Shown: positions 24,259 to 35,148 of the stretch, piece after piece
How positions within the stretch are numbered: position 1 is the first letter of the stretch
How the letters are laid out: each line of letters starts with the position of its first letter
Origin: Candidatus Rifleibacteriota bacterium
Lineage (GTDB): Bacteria > Riflebacteria > Ozemobacteria > Ozemobacterales > Ozemobacteraceae
Direction of reading: 5' to 3'
Assembly (NCBI GenBank): GCA_029565415.1
Contig: JAKQOH010000082.1
Coordinates: 1-44,084, forward strand
DNA: 44,084 nucleotides
Position numbers and translations under genes: made by a program
Notes under the pieces: model-generated
What the model saw: the letters and a program-made list of their open reading frames with translations, nothing else
What the model was told of the DNA's origin: nothing
Database searches by the model: none

Positions 24259-24291
24259 AAAACCCCCGCCGGTGTTCCCGGCGGGGGTTTT
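24259..24291 (+). terminator. intrinsic terminator of the glycine-zipper protein gene
   Basis: A 14-bp perfect stem (AAAACCCCCGCCGG with its complement) and 5-base loop TGTTC, running into TTTTTCTTC, 22 bases after the stop. Confidence 0.95.
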
Positions 24292-24393
24292 TCTTCGGCG
24301 GCACGGGCGACCGCCGACGGATTGACGGGAGGCCGGGGGTGTAGTACCATTCTGCGCCATCGATCGTCAGGTCCGGTTCGTGGAGGCGGAACA

Positions 24394-25629
24394 GTGAAGA
24401 TTCTCGTTCTGGGTTCAGGAGCGCGCGAACATGCGCTGGTGCACTCTCTCTCCCATTCCCCCTCGGTACTGAAAATCTACGCCTGCCCCGGGAACGCCGG
24501 CATGCGGGATCTCGCGGCCTGCCAGCCGTTCCGCGGGAACGCCGAGCTGGTCCAGTTCGCCCGCGACAACGTCGAGCTGGCCGTGATCGGCTCGTCACGC
24601 TACGTCGCCGAGGGAACCGTCGATGCCCTGGTGCGCGCCGGCATTCCCGTCATCGGCCCCGCCGCCGACGCCGGCCGGATCGAGACCAGCAAGGCGTTTG
24701 CCGCCGCGTTCATGGTCAAGCACAACATCCCTTCGCCGATGACCCAGGTGGTCGCGAATCCGCGTGAGGCCGAGAAGTTCCTCGACGAGAACCCCTGGGT
24801 GCGTGTCGTCAAGTGCGACGGCTTCTCCCGCGGAAGCGGTGTCGCCGTCGTCGACTCGGTTGACGAGGCCAGGGACGCCGCCCACCGCCTGTTCAAGACA
24901 TACGGGCCTCCCATCGTTCTGCAGGAGCGGGTGAAAGGCGTCGAGTGCTCCTACACCATCCTGACCGACGGCAAACAATGGGTTTCCTTCAGCTCCTGCC
25001 GCGACTACAAGCGGGCGAACGACAACGAGACCGGTCCGACGACCGGCGGCCTGGGTGCCGTCAGCCCCTCGCCCGATCTGACGCCCGAACTCGAGGAGCG
25101 GATCCGCCAGCGCATCGTCCTGCCCACCGTCGCCGGCATGCAGGCCGACAAACTGCTGTATCGCGGCTTCCTCTCGTTCCAGCTCATGCTGACCGCGACC
25201 GGCCCCAAAGTGCTCGAATTCAACGCCCGCCTCGGAGACCCCGAGACCCAGAGCATTCTCGCCCGCTTCCGGGGAAACCTGGCCACGCTGCTGATGGACT
25301 GCGCCCTCGGCCGCCTCGACTCGACCGGCTCCGAGGTCGCGTTCGGGAAGCACAGCGCCGTCTCGGTCGTGCTTGCCCGCGCCGGGTATCCCGTCGAGGA
25401 ACAGAGCATGCCCGAAATCCGGAAGATGGAAGACGTGAAAGACTCGACGATCTTTCACGCCTCGAACGAGCTCGGCCCGTCCGGGGAATGGGTGTTCCGC
25501 AGCGGCCGCCTCATCACCCTTTCGGCGGTCGGGGAAACCCTCGCCGATGCCCGCCGCACCGTCTACGGCGACATCGACCGGCTGATGCTCAAGAACATTC
25601 ACTTCCGGCGGGATATCGGCGCTTCCTGA
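24394..25629 (+). CDS. purD: phosphoribosylamine-glycine ligase (PurD)-like ATP-grasp enzyme, divergent
   Basis: 411 residues from a GTG at 24394 with GGAGG seven bases upstream. The order of parts is that of GARS: N-domain MKILVLGSGAREHAL, ATP-grasp, and EFNARLGDPETQ for metal binding. Several canonical positions differ. The GLAAGKGV loop reads GFSRGSGV (143-150), with Ser148 replacing Lys. QDHKR reads CRDYKR (202-207) and PNTGGMGA reads PTTGGLGA. PurD normally joins phosphoribosylamine and glycine in purine synthesis. The changes allow either a lineage-specific PurD or a paralogue with another amine substrate. No other purine gene is nearby. Confidence 0.75.
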   Translation: MKILVLGSGAREHALVHSLSHSPSVLKIYACPGNAGMRDLAACQPFRGNAELVQFARDNVELAVIGSSRYVAEGTVDALVRAGIPVIGPAADAGRIETSKAFAAAFMVKHNIPSPMTQVVANPREAEKFLDENPWVRVVKCDGFSRGSGVAVVDSVDEARDAAHRLFKTYGPPIVLQERVKGVECSYTILTDGKQWVSFSSCRDYKRANDNETGPTTGGLGAVSPSPDLTPELEERIRQRIVLPTVAGMQADKLLYRGFLSFQLMLTATGPKVLEFNARLGDPETQSILARFRGNLATLLMDCALGRLDSTGSEVAFGKHSAVSVVLARAGYPVEEQSMPEIRKMEDVKDSTIFHASNELGPSGEWVFRSGRLITLSAVGETLADARRTVYGDIDRLMLKNIHFRRDIGAS

Positions 25630-25660
25630 GGCCTTCCGCGAACAGGCTCACCGAAAAAGC

Positions 25661-25692
25661 CATCAGGCCCCGGAATCATCCGGGGCCTGATG
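25661..25692. terminator. bidirectional intrinsic terminator between purD-like and PLD genes
   Basis: A perfect 13-bp stem (CATCAGGCCCCGG and its complement) with loop AATCAT. It is followed by TTGTTTTA on the plus strand and by GCTTTTTCGG on the minus strand, so it can end both convergent genes. Confidence 0.93.
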
Positions 25693-25708
25693 TTGTTTTA
25701 GATATATA

Positions 25709-27964
25709 TCAGATCATTGATTTCAGGAAGGTGAGCTTCGAGAGAGTCTTCATCAGCCACATCTTCTTGCCGGGCAGATCGTCCGGGCCGAAGACCGCCT
25801 TCGCGTTGCCCTTCTCATCCAGCTCGATCCGGTATTCCTTCGACACCGCGATGTCGCTCATGATGCCGGAACGCAGCTCGGAAGCGAACGCACGGGACTT
25901 GATCGCGGCGACGACTTCCGAGTTCACTTCCTCGCTCAGGTAGTCCATGTTGTAGGTGCCCACGACCGCGACCTTGCCGTCGAACACGAAGGTTTTCGCA
26001 TGGAGCTTGCGCTGCGCGGCGAACGTGAAGACGCGGGCGGTCGGGATCTCCTTGAGAATGCGCTTCCAGTCGGCGTAGAACATCGCCTGGGTCGCGAGAC
26101 TGTCGGTCGAGGCGGGGCTGTTGGTGTGGATGATGACCCGCACGCCGCGGGCGCTGGCGCGCTTGAGGGCCGCGTTCGCCCGTTCCGTCAGGACGACGTA
26201 GGGGTTCTGGATCACGATCTCGGAGCGGGCCCCGTCCATGAACCGGGTCAGCTGGTCGGTGATGTCGTTGCGGGGGCCGGCGAGCGAGTGCTTGTCGATG
26301 ATCTTGACCGGCGCCTCGTGCGCTCCGGCGAAGGACTCGAAGCCGCTGAATCCCTTCAGATGCTTGTACTCGGCGAGCTCCGTCTGATACTCGGTGAGCG
26401 CCTTGGTCCGGCGCTTGTCCAGATCCTGCGCCGTGACGAGGGCATCACCGCCGATATGGGCGTTCATGGCGCCGAAGGCGAGCTCCAGCTCCCGGCTCAT
26501 CACGTCGATGTTGCCCCACAGATCCTTCGTGATGTTCGTCTGCTTGCGTTCGGCGAACTCCTCGTCGAAGGCCAGATCGAGCTGCTTCGCGATGGCTTCG
26601 CTGCGGACGACCACGTCGCAGTCACGATACGCCGTCGGCATGTCTTCCGGATCGACGAAATAGTGGCTCGAGATGTTGCGGCCGCCCACGACGGAATACT
26701 CCCCGTCGACGACAAGAATCTTGTCGTGGTTGCTGGCCATCAGCTTGCGCGGGTCGAGCACGAACGTCACGAGGTTCTCGTGGACCGGGTTGAACACCTT
26801 CACCTCGACGTTGGGGTAGGAGACCAGCTCCTGGACGAAATCCTGCCCCATCAGCTTGCGCGTGAAGCCCTTCGTGCCGCGGGCATCCATCATGAACCGG
26901 ATCTTGAGCCCTTCGCGGGCCTTGCGCAGCAGCGCGCCCTGCAGGGCGAGCCCGAAGATATCCTTGTCGACGATGAAATACTGGATGTCGATCGAGGAAC
27001 GGGCTTCATTGACCAGCTTCCAGCGGGTGTACCAGGCATCCGAGTTCTGATACAGCAGCCGGACGTCGGCGGCATCGTCACTTCCGCCCGAGGCCGGCCG
27101 GAACTGGTCGAAGGTGATGTCGGGCGCCGGCTGGAAGCGGGCCGCGAGGTTCTCGTAGGCGATCATGAACTGTTTGTAGTCGTCCTGCGTGTTCGTGAAC
27201 GACCAGACGTTCTTGAAATACGATCCGAACCGGAACACCTTGACCGGGAAGGCGAGCCACGAGGTGTCGCGATACTTGCCGTACTGGGTGGACAGGCCGG
27301 AATACTTGGTCGAAAGCGTGGTCTTCCACTGGTCGAGCTGCTTGTTCGCGGCATAATACTTGAGCCGGGCCTGCGCTTCGCTTGCCCAGGCCGGATTGCG
27401 GGTGTCGGAGGCGAGCTTCTGGAGAATCTCGGTGGCCTTGGCCGTGTCACCCTTGAGCTGTTCATAGGCCTTGGCCAGTTCATACTTCAGCCGGGCCGCA
27501 TGGCCCGAGGACGGGTTCGCCTGGAGATACCGCTCGATACGGGAAATCGCCGCGTCGGGGGATTTCCGGTTCTGGTCGCTCCAGAGCGACTGGAGCATGC
27601 TGCGGATCTCGGTGGGAAGCTGGGGGGCGACCTTCGTCGCGGAGGTCGAGCCCGTCGAGGAAGTCGCGGACTCGCCCGCTTCGGAAGGCGCGGCCGTTCC
27701 CTGATCGATATCCGAAACCGTCTGCGCCTCGTCCGTCGACTGGTTCAGCGTCGCCTCGTAGGCGCCCTTGGCCTGGGTGTAGGCTGCGAGGGCCTTCTTT
27801 ACCTCGGTCTCGGAAAGTCCCTTCGAGACGGCGTCCTGATACGTTTTGTAGGTGGAAATATACTGGTCGTAGACGGCCCGCGTGTCGGTCTGGCCGAAGG
27901 CGGTTGCCGAGACCAGCATGAGGAACAGGGATACCCGGACCCAGTTTGACGGGATACGCTTCAT
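25709..27964 (-). CDS. secreted phospholipase D-family protein with N-terminal helical repeats
   Basis: 751 residues from the ATG at 27964 (GGGAGG seven bases upstream), opening with a signal peptide (MKRIPSNWVRVSLFLMLVSA...FG). Residues 27-75 are a Tyr-rich helical segment and 117-280 are TPR-like. The catalytic half has two HKD motifs, His413-Lys415-Asp420 (HDKILVVDGEYSVVGGRN) and His655-Lys657-Asp662 (HAKTFVFDGKVAVVGTYN), each followed by the usual G-G/T-x-N. It resembles cardiolipin synthase/PLD exported proteins that hydrolyse or transfer phosphodiester groups, here in the periplasm or outside. It stands alone between a bidirectional terminator and a 95-bp gap. Confidence 0.9.
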   Translation of the reverse strand: MKRIPSNWVRVSLFLMLVSATAFGQTDTRAVYDQYISTYKTYQDAVSKGLSETEVKKALAAYTQAKGAYEATLNQSTDEAQTVSDIDQGTAAPSEAGESATSSTGSTSATKVAPQLPTEIRSMLQSLWSDQNRKSPDAAISRIERYLQANPSSGHAARLKYELAKAYEQLKGDTAKATEILQKLASDTRNPAWASEAQARLKYYAANKQLDQWKTTLSTKYSGLSTQYGKYRDTSWLAFPVKVFRFGSYFKNVWSFTNTQDDYKQFMIAYENLAARFQPAPDITFDQFRPASGGSDDAADVRLLYQNSDAWYTRWKLVNEARSSIDIQYFIVDKDIFGLALQGALLRKAREGLKIRFMMDARGTKGFTRKLMGQDFVQELVSYPNVEVKVFNPVHENLVTFVLDPRKLMASNHDKILVVDGEYSVVGGRNISSHYFVDPEDMPTAYRDCDVVVRSEAIAKQLDLAFDEEFAERKQTNITKDLWGNIDVMSRELELAFGAMNAHIGGDALVTAQDLDKRRTKALTEYQTELAEYKHLKGFSGFESFAGAHEAPVKIIDKHSLAGPRNDITDQLTRFMDGARSEIVIQNPYVVLTERANAALKRASARGVRVIIHTNSPASTDSLATQAMFYADWKRILKEIPTARVFTFAAQRKLHAKTFVFDGKVAVVGTYNMDYLSEEVNSEVVAAIKSRAFASELRSGIMSDIAVSKEYRIELDEKGNAKAVFGPDDLPGKKMWLMKTLSKLTFLKSMI

Positions 27965-28098
27965 ACGGTACCTCCCAGGCTCTTCAGATGATAATTTGTT
28001 CAATTATACGAGCGAACCCGGGGGGGCGTAAAGGGTACCGTTTCACCACGTATCCGTCGGGGTGTCCGGAGAGATATGACGAAGCTATGGATCTGTCC

Positions 28099-28638
28099 TC
28101 AGGCTGTCCCGGAAGGGGCGGGGCGTCGAATGTAGCCGTGAACGAACAGCAGGATGGCTGCGAACAACGGCAGAAACATCATGCGGAGGAAGTGCGGGCC
28201 CTGGAAAATGTAGATCTTGACCTGCCCCGGCGCCTGTTGGCTCAGGCGGAGGGTGTACGTGCCGTTGCGTGTGGCTGGAACGTAGATGGTATGCCAGGTC
28301 GGCCGGGCCGACGGATCGGGTGGCCGGAGAAGATGGGCCGTTTGATCCGTTACGGGGGTGCTGTCGGGGTTCATGACCTCGATGCGGACATCCCGGAGCT
28401 CCTGGTGTCTCGCGCCGAAATCGATACGGAAGGGGTCGCCTGCGGCGGCGGCAAACGTGAGCTCCGAGGCGAAGGGGGTGGCGGGTGCCTGGCCGGGTTC
28501 GAGACCGAGCAACCCCTCGCCGATGCCGGCCTGAAAATAGTTCGGATCGATCAGGAGAAGGACTGCTGATAAAATACCAAGAACGATAAAATAACGGATG
28601 ACGATCCAGGCCACACCTCCGCGTCGATGTTCCCGCAT
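28099..28638 (-). CDS. small two-helix membrane protein with beta-sandwich loop, unknown
   Basis: 179 residues with a strong ribosome site (GGAGGAGGG) before the ATG. One membrane helix near the N-terminus (WIVIRYFIVLGILSAVLLLI), an extracytoplasmic domain of about 110 residues that looks like an all-beta Ig or pre-peptidase-type fold (RNGTYTLRLSQQAPGQVKIY), and a second helix (FLRMMFLPLFAAILLFVHGY) with a basic end. No family recognised. It lies upstream of the PLD gene on the same strand with a gap of 134 bp, so co-transcription is possible but not shown. Confidence 0.65.
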   Translation of the reverse strand: MREHRRGGVAWIVIRYFIVLGILSAVLLLIDPNYFQAGIGEGLLGLEPGQAPATPFASELTFAAAAGDPFRIDFGARHQELRDVRIEVMNPDSTPVTDQTAHLLRPPDPSARPTWHTIYVPATRNGTYTLRLSQQAPGQVKIYIFQGPHFLRMMFLPLFAAILLFVHGYIRRPAPSGTA

Positions 28639-28785
28639 GCGTTTCCCTCCTCCGATCCCTGTCTCCCGGGGTCGCGACCGATTCCCGCGTCACGTCCCAT
28701 CTCGATACGATAGCAAAAATTCGTTCATCGGGGATACCCGGATTTCCTTTGGAACATGGTGTGCAAAATGTATTTGGGGGTGGGT

Positions 28786-28814
28786 GTAGGGGCGGGTCTT
28801 CGACCCGCCCCTAC
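28786..28814. repeat. dispersed palindrome, copy 3
   Basis: Begins GTAGGGGCGGGTC and ends GACCCGCCCCTAC around TTC. The outer arms equal copy 2; the innermost pair is changed on both sides. It lies 25 bases after the clpB stop, in the 201-bp gap before the small membrane protein gene; the rest of that gap shows nothing I recognise. Confidence 0.9.
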
Positions 28815-28839
28815 GGGAACATCGATGTGGTGCGCCTTT

Positions 28840-31452
<2,613 letters not shown>

Positions 31453-31637
31453 TGCTATCTAACCTCCGGCGTCCGCCGCGGGTGTACAGATGATGATTGT
31501 CTCTCTTTTACTCACAAAAATCGTGCCACAAGGAAACGTGCCTCTGAAAGCCCCTTCCGCCCACCAACGGACGTGCGACGTCGCATTGGGCAGCCTCCCT
31601 CGCGACGTCTCCGTCGCACCGGTCAATCCCGGAGGCA

Positions 31638-31661
31638 GGGCGGATCACGATCCGCCCCTAC
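31638..31661. repeat. dispersed palindrome, variant copy 4
   Basis: Stem GGGCGGAT / ATCCGCCC around CACG, followed by CTAC. The left outer arm (GGCAGGGCGG) has diverged from GTAGGGGCGG while the right outer arm is intact. The inner stem is GGAT/ATCC instead of GGGT/ACCC. Confidence 0.8.
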
Positions 31662-31724
31662 AACAGGGAGATGCCAGCCCGGCGAAGGCTGCCGACCATC
31701 ATGCGCAAGACATCCCTTCGGCGC

Positions 31725-31748
31725 GTAGGGGCGCATCGCGATGCGCCC
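31725..31748. repeat. dispersed palindrome, variant copy 5
   Basis: GTAGGGGCGCATCG followed directly by CGATGCGCCC: the left outer arm is intact, the inner stem is GCAT/ATGC, and the right outer arm ends early (CGCC instead of CTAC). Confidence 0.8.
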
Positions 31749-31803
31749 GCCTCGCCCCGTTTCTCGCCCGTTTTTCGTGCTAAGGAAGCTCACATGTATC
31801 CGC

Positions 31804-31832
31804 TTGACGGTTGAGGGAAGGTACTATATACC
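31804..31832 (+). promoter_or_regulatory. probable sigma70-type promoter of ATP citrate lyase genes
   Basis: TTGACG at 31804-31809, the same -35 sequence as at 22590, and TATACC at 31827-31832 with a 17-bp spacer, inside a short AT-rich stretch (TACTATATACC). The first gene starts 53 bases further on, with AAGGAG as ribosome site. Confidence 0.6.
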
Positions 31833-31884
31833 CAAAGAACATGCGGCCCCAGAGAGCCGTATGACAGGGAAAGGAGCAGGATTC

Positions 31885-33159
31885 ATGGCACAACGGGGTA
31901 TCCGTGAGTTTCACGGCAAGAAGATGCTGGCCCGCCACCTGGGCGAGTATCTGAACGGCGGGATCGGCTATGACGGCAAGATCGTGCTCGTCGACGAGAA
32001 AACCGACTGGAAGCAGCTGCGCACGGAAAATCCGTGGCTCGGCTCGATGCCTCTGGTCGCGAAGCCCGACCAGCTGTTCGGCAAGCGCGGAAAGCACGGC
32101 CTGGTGCTCGTCAACAAGAACTTCGACGAGACGAAGGCCTGGATCCTGGAGCGCATGGGCAAGACCACCAAGGTCGGCGAGACGACCGGCACGCTCACGC
32201 ATTTCCTCATCGAGCCCTGCATCCCGCACGAAGCCGAGTATTATGTCGCGATCAAATCGACCGCCGAAGGCGACGTGATCTACTTCTCCCTCGAAGGCGG
32301 CATCAGCGTCGAGGAAAACTGGGACAAGGTCATCCAGATCCAGGTTCCGGTTCTTCGGGGCATCGACGGCATCGACGTCGAGAAGGTCCTGCCCGCGCAG
32401 CTGGGCAAGAACAAGAAGCTCGTCGCCCGGTTCATCATCGGGCTGTACAAGTATTTCGCGGCGCTCCACTTCGCCTACCTCGAGATCAACCCGTTCGCCA
32501 TCGCCGGCGAGTCGATCATCCCGCTCGACATGGTCGCCAAGCTCGACGACACCGCCGAGTTCTGCGCGGCGAAGTTCTGGGGCGAGGACATCGAGTTCCC
32601 GGCCGCGTTCGGCCGCGCGTTCACGCCGGAAGAGCAGAAAGTGCGCGAGCTCGACGCGATGTCGGGCGCTTCCCTCAAGCTGACGCTGCTCAATCCCGAC
32701 GGCCTCGTCTGGAACATGGTCGCGGGCGGCGGCGCCTCGGTCATCTTCGCCGACACGGTGTGCGACCTGGGCTTCGCGAAGGAACTGGCCTTTTACGGCG
32801 AGTATTCCGGCGATCCCAGCACCCAGCTCACCTACGAGTATGCCAAGACCGTCATGGATCTGATGACCCGCAAACCCGATCCGCAGGGCCGGCCGAAATG
32901 CCTGATCATCGGCGGCGGCATCGCCAACTTCACCGACGTTGCGAAGACCTTCACCGGCATCATCATGGCGATGAAGGAATACGCGAAGAAGCTTCAGTCG
33001 GTAGGCGCCCGGATCTACGTGCGGCGCGGCGGCCCGAATTATCACGAGGGTCTCGCCAAGATCAAGGCGGCGGCGACCGAGCTCGGTCTGCCGATCGAGG
33101 TGCACGGGCCGGATTACCACATGACCCGCATCGTGCGCGACGCCCTCCAGACGGCATAA
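31885..33159 (+). CDS. aclB: ATP citrate lyase, small (ATP-grasp/citrate-binding) subunit
   Basis: 424 residues from the ATG at 31885 (AAGGAG eight bases upstream). This corresponds to the N-terminal part of animal ACLY and to the small subunit of the plant and Chlorobium enzymes. Visible signatures are AYLEINPFAI of the ATP-grasp part, NMVAGGGASVIFADTVCDLG, FYGEYSGDPSTQLTYEYAK and YVRRGGPNYHEGLAKIK. With the large subunit it makes acetyl-CoA and oxaloacetate from citrate, CoA and ATP in the cytosol, a key step of the reverse TCA cycle. Gap to the large subunit is 25 bp, so the two are one operon. Subunit letters vary between organisms. Confidence 0.93.
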   Translation: MAQRGIREFHGKKMLARHLGEYLNGGIGYDGKIVLVDEKTDWKQLRTENPWLGSMPLVAKPDQLFGKRGKHGLVLVNKNFDETKAWILERMGKTTKVGETTGTLTHFLIEPCIPHEAEYYVAIKSTAEGDVIYFSLEGGISVEENWDKVIQIQVPVLRGIDGIDVEKVLPAQLGKNKKLVARFIIGLYKYFAALHFAYLEINPFAIAGESIIPLDMVAKLDDTAEFCAAKFWGEDIEFPAAFGRAFTPEEQKVRELDAMSGASLKLTLLNPDGLVWNMVAGGGASVIFADTVCDLGFAKELAFYGEYSGDPSTQLTYEYAKTVMDLMTRKPDPQGRPKCLIIGGGIANFTDVAKTFTGIIMAMKEYAKKLQSVGARIYVRRGGPNYHEGLAKIKAAATELGLPIEVHGPDYHMTRIVRDALQTA

Positions 33160-33184
33160 CCGCGGAAAGGAACCAGCGTAGACC

Positions 33185-35029
33185 ATGAAACGACCGTCAT
33201 ATCTTCTGTTCGATAAAAACACCCGCGCGATCGTCTTCGGGATGCAGACGAACGCCGTCCAGCGCATGCTCGACTTCGACTACTGCTGCAAGAGGGAAAA
33301 GCCCTCCGTCGCCGGCATCGTCGACCCGGGCCGCTCGGGCACCAGCAAATGCTTCTACGGCAAGAAGGAAATATTCGTGCCGGTATATCCTGACATCGCC
33401 ACGGCCGTCGCGGCCCACTCCGATGTCGACGTGATGATCAACTTCGCCTCGTTCCGGTCGGCCTACGACACGACGATGCAGGCGCTCGACGCCGAGCAGA
33501 TCCGCACTATCTGCGTCATCGCCGAAGGCGTTCCCGAACGATACTCGCGCCACATGCGCGCTGTCGCCCTCGAGCGCGGCAAGACGATCATCGGGCCGGC
33601 CACCGTCGGCGGCATCGCGGCAGGCGCCTTCAAGATCGGCAACACCGGCGGCACGATCGACAACATCTGTTCCTCCAAGCTGCACCGGCCGGGTTCGGTC
33701 GGCTTCGTCAGCAAGTCCGGCGGCATGTCGAACGAGGCCTACAACATCATCGCCCGCAACAGCGACGGCCTGTTCGAAGGCATCGCCATCGGCGGCGACG
33801 CGTATGCCGGCTCGAACCTGCTCGAGCACCTGATGCGCTTCGAGGCCAACCCCAGCATCAAGATGCTGGTCTGCCTCGGCGAGGTCGGCGGCGAGGAGGA
33901 GTGGCGCATCGTCGAGGCCCTCCGGTCGGGCAAGATCAAGAAACCCCTCGTCATGTGGGTCACCGGCACCTCGATCAAATATATGCCGAAGGGTATACAA
34001 TTCGGCCACGCCGGCGCGAAGGCCGATGCCAGCCGCGAGACGGCCGAGGCGAAGAACGACGCCCTGCGCGCCGCCGGAGCGGTCGTGCCGACCTCGTTCG
34101 ACGATTTCGACAAGGCGATCAAGGAGACCTTCGACAAGCTCGTGGCGAAGGGCGCTCACAAGCCGATTCCCGATGTCGAGCCGCCGGCGATCCCAATGAT
34201 GTACAAAGAGGCCTCGGCGCGCAACATGGTGCGCCGGCCGACCAACTTCACCTGCACGATCTCCGACGACTCGGGCGACGAGCTGATCTACGCGGGACAC
34301 AAGATCAGCAAGGTCATCTCCGAGAACTACTCGCTCGGGGAGGTCATCGGCCTGCTCTGGTTCAAGGAGCGGCTGCCCAAGTGGGCGGCGGGCTTCATGG
34401 AGAACGTCCTGAAACTGTGCGCCGACCACGGCCCCTGCGTTTCGGGTGCCCACAACGCCATCGTGACGGCGCGCGCCGGCCGTGACCTGATGAGCGCCGT
34501 CGCCTCGGGCCTGCTGACGATCGGCCCCCGGTTCGGCGGCGCCGTCGCCGGCGCGGCTCTCGCGTTCAAAGCCGCCCGCGACGCCCAGATGACACCGGAA
34601 GGCTTCGTCGACGAGATGAAGAAGAAGAACGAAAAGATCCAGGGAATCGGGCATCTGATCAAGAGCCTCAAGAACCCCGACATGCGCGTCGTTCTTCTGA
34701 AGAAGTTCGCCAAGGAGAACTTCCCGGCGACCCCGCTGCTCGACTACGCCCTCGAAGTCGAACAGATCACGACGTCGAAGAAGGATACCCTCATCCTCAA
34801 CGTCGACGGCTGCATCGGCGTTCTCTCCGTCGATATGATGTACGGCCTCGGCTGGGACGAGGAGAAGATCCAGGAAGTCGTCGACAGCGGCGGCCTCAAC
34901 GGCCTCTTCCTGCTCGGCCGCACGATCGGCATGATCGGCCACTACATGGATCAGCGCCGCCTCGAAGCCCCGCTGTATCGCCACCCCTGGGACGACGTCC
35001 TCTACGATCTTCCGAAACTCGAAGAGTGA
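33185..35029 (+). CDS. aclA: ATP citrate lyase, large (catalytic) subunit
   Basis: 614 residues. The N-terminal CoA-ligase part ends in FGHAGAKADASRETAEAKND, whose His275 corresponds to the phosphohistidine of human ACLY (His760). The C-terminal part is a citrate-synthase-like lyase domain (GPCVSGAHNAIVTARAGRDL, LTIGPRFGGAVAGAALAF, IQGIGHLIKS). It is the expected length for a two-subunit ATP citrate lyase and lacks the small-subunit part, supplied by the preceding gene. Two AT-rich patches occur (33368-33392, 33977-34002), each pairing TATA-type elements about one helical turn or slightly more apart. A terminator follows. Confidence 0.95.
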   Translation: MKRPSYLLFDKNTRAIVFGMQTNAVQRMLDFDYCCKREKPSVAGIVDPGRSGTSKCFYGKKEIFVPVYPDIATAVAAHSDVDVMINFASFRSAYDTTMQALDAEQIRTICVIAEGVPERYSRHMRAVALERGKTIIGPATVGGIAAGAFKIGNTGGTIDNICSSKLHRPGSVGFVSKSGGMSNEAYNIIARNSDGLFEGIAIGGDAYAGSNLLEHLMRFEANPSIKMLVCLGEVGGEEEWRIVEALRSGKIKKPLVMWVTGTSIKYMPKGIQFGHAGAKADASRETAEAKNDALRAAGAVVPTSFDDFDKAIKETFDKLVAKGAHKPIPDVEPPAIPMMYKEASARNMVRRPTNFTCTISDDSGDELIYAGHKISKVISENYSLGEVIGLLWFKERLPKWAAGFMENVLKLCADHGPCVSGAHNAIVTARAGRDLMSAVASGLLTIGPRFGGAVAGAALAFKAARDAQMTPEGFVDEMKKKNEKIQGIGHLIKSLKNPDMRVVLLKKFAKENFPATPLLDYALEVEQITTSKKDTLILNVDGCIGVLSVDMMYGLGWDEEKIQEVVDSGGLNGLFLLGRTIGMIGHYMDQRRLEAPLYRHPWDDVLYDLPKLEE

Positions 35030-35059
35030 CCTTCAGCCCGTTCGCGGGCGCGATGAAGA

Positions 35060-35092
35060 AAAACCGGCTTCCCGTCCTGGGAAGCCGGTTTT
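35060..35092 (+). terminator. intrinsic terminator of the citrate lyase operon
   Basis: A perfect 14-bp stem AAAACCGGCTTCCC with its complement and loop GTCCT, ending in TTTTCAAT, 31 bases after the stop. Confidence 0.93.
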
Positions 35093-35114
35093 CAATAAGC
35101 AGGCAAATAAAAAA

Positions 35115-35136
35115 GCCCCGGGCATGAGCCCGGGGC
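35115..35136 (-). terminator. intrinsic terminator of the lipoprotein gene
   Basis: On the minus strand, GCCCCGGGC-TCAT-GCCCGGGGC followed by TTTTTTATTT, 12 bases after the stop. It faces the citrate lyase terminator, so the two convergent genes each have their own. Confidence 0.93.
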
Positions 35137-35148
35137 CGTCGTGTCAGA

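Larger units (their letters stand above)
31453..31884. other. divergent intergenic region clpB / ATP citrate lyase with repeat debris
   Basis: 432 bases without a gene. It holds a GCGACG-rich imperfect repeat stretch (about 31570-31620), two variant copies of the dispersed palindrome (31638-31661 and 31725-31748), and the probable promoter of the citrate lyase genes (31804-31832). No heat-shock operator for clpB was recognised. Confidence 0.7.

Noticed and set aside
22065..24350. A 761-codon open frame on the minus strand opposite the kinase end and the glycine-zipper gene
   Set aside because: Composition-driven shadow: repetitive Gly/Asp/Leu/Arg translation, and the plus-strand gene has promoter, ribosome site, signal peptide and terminator.
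26000..27949. A 649-codon plus-strand frame opposite the PLD gene
   Set aside because: The minus strand has a signal peptide and two HKD motifs; the antisense product is an Arg/Val/Asp/Glu-rich shadow.
31453..31500. CIRCE or other heat-shock operator for clpB
   Set aside because: No TTAGCACTC-N9-GAGTGCTAA-like inverted repeat is visible in the leader region.
33197..34984. A 595-codon minus-strand frame opposite the large citrate lyase subunit
   Set aside because: Shadow of a gene with the phosphohistidine and lyase motifs in place.
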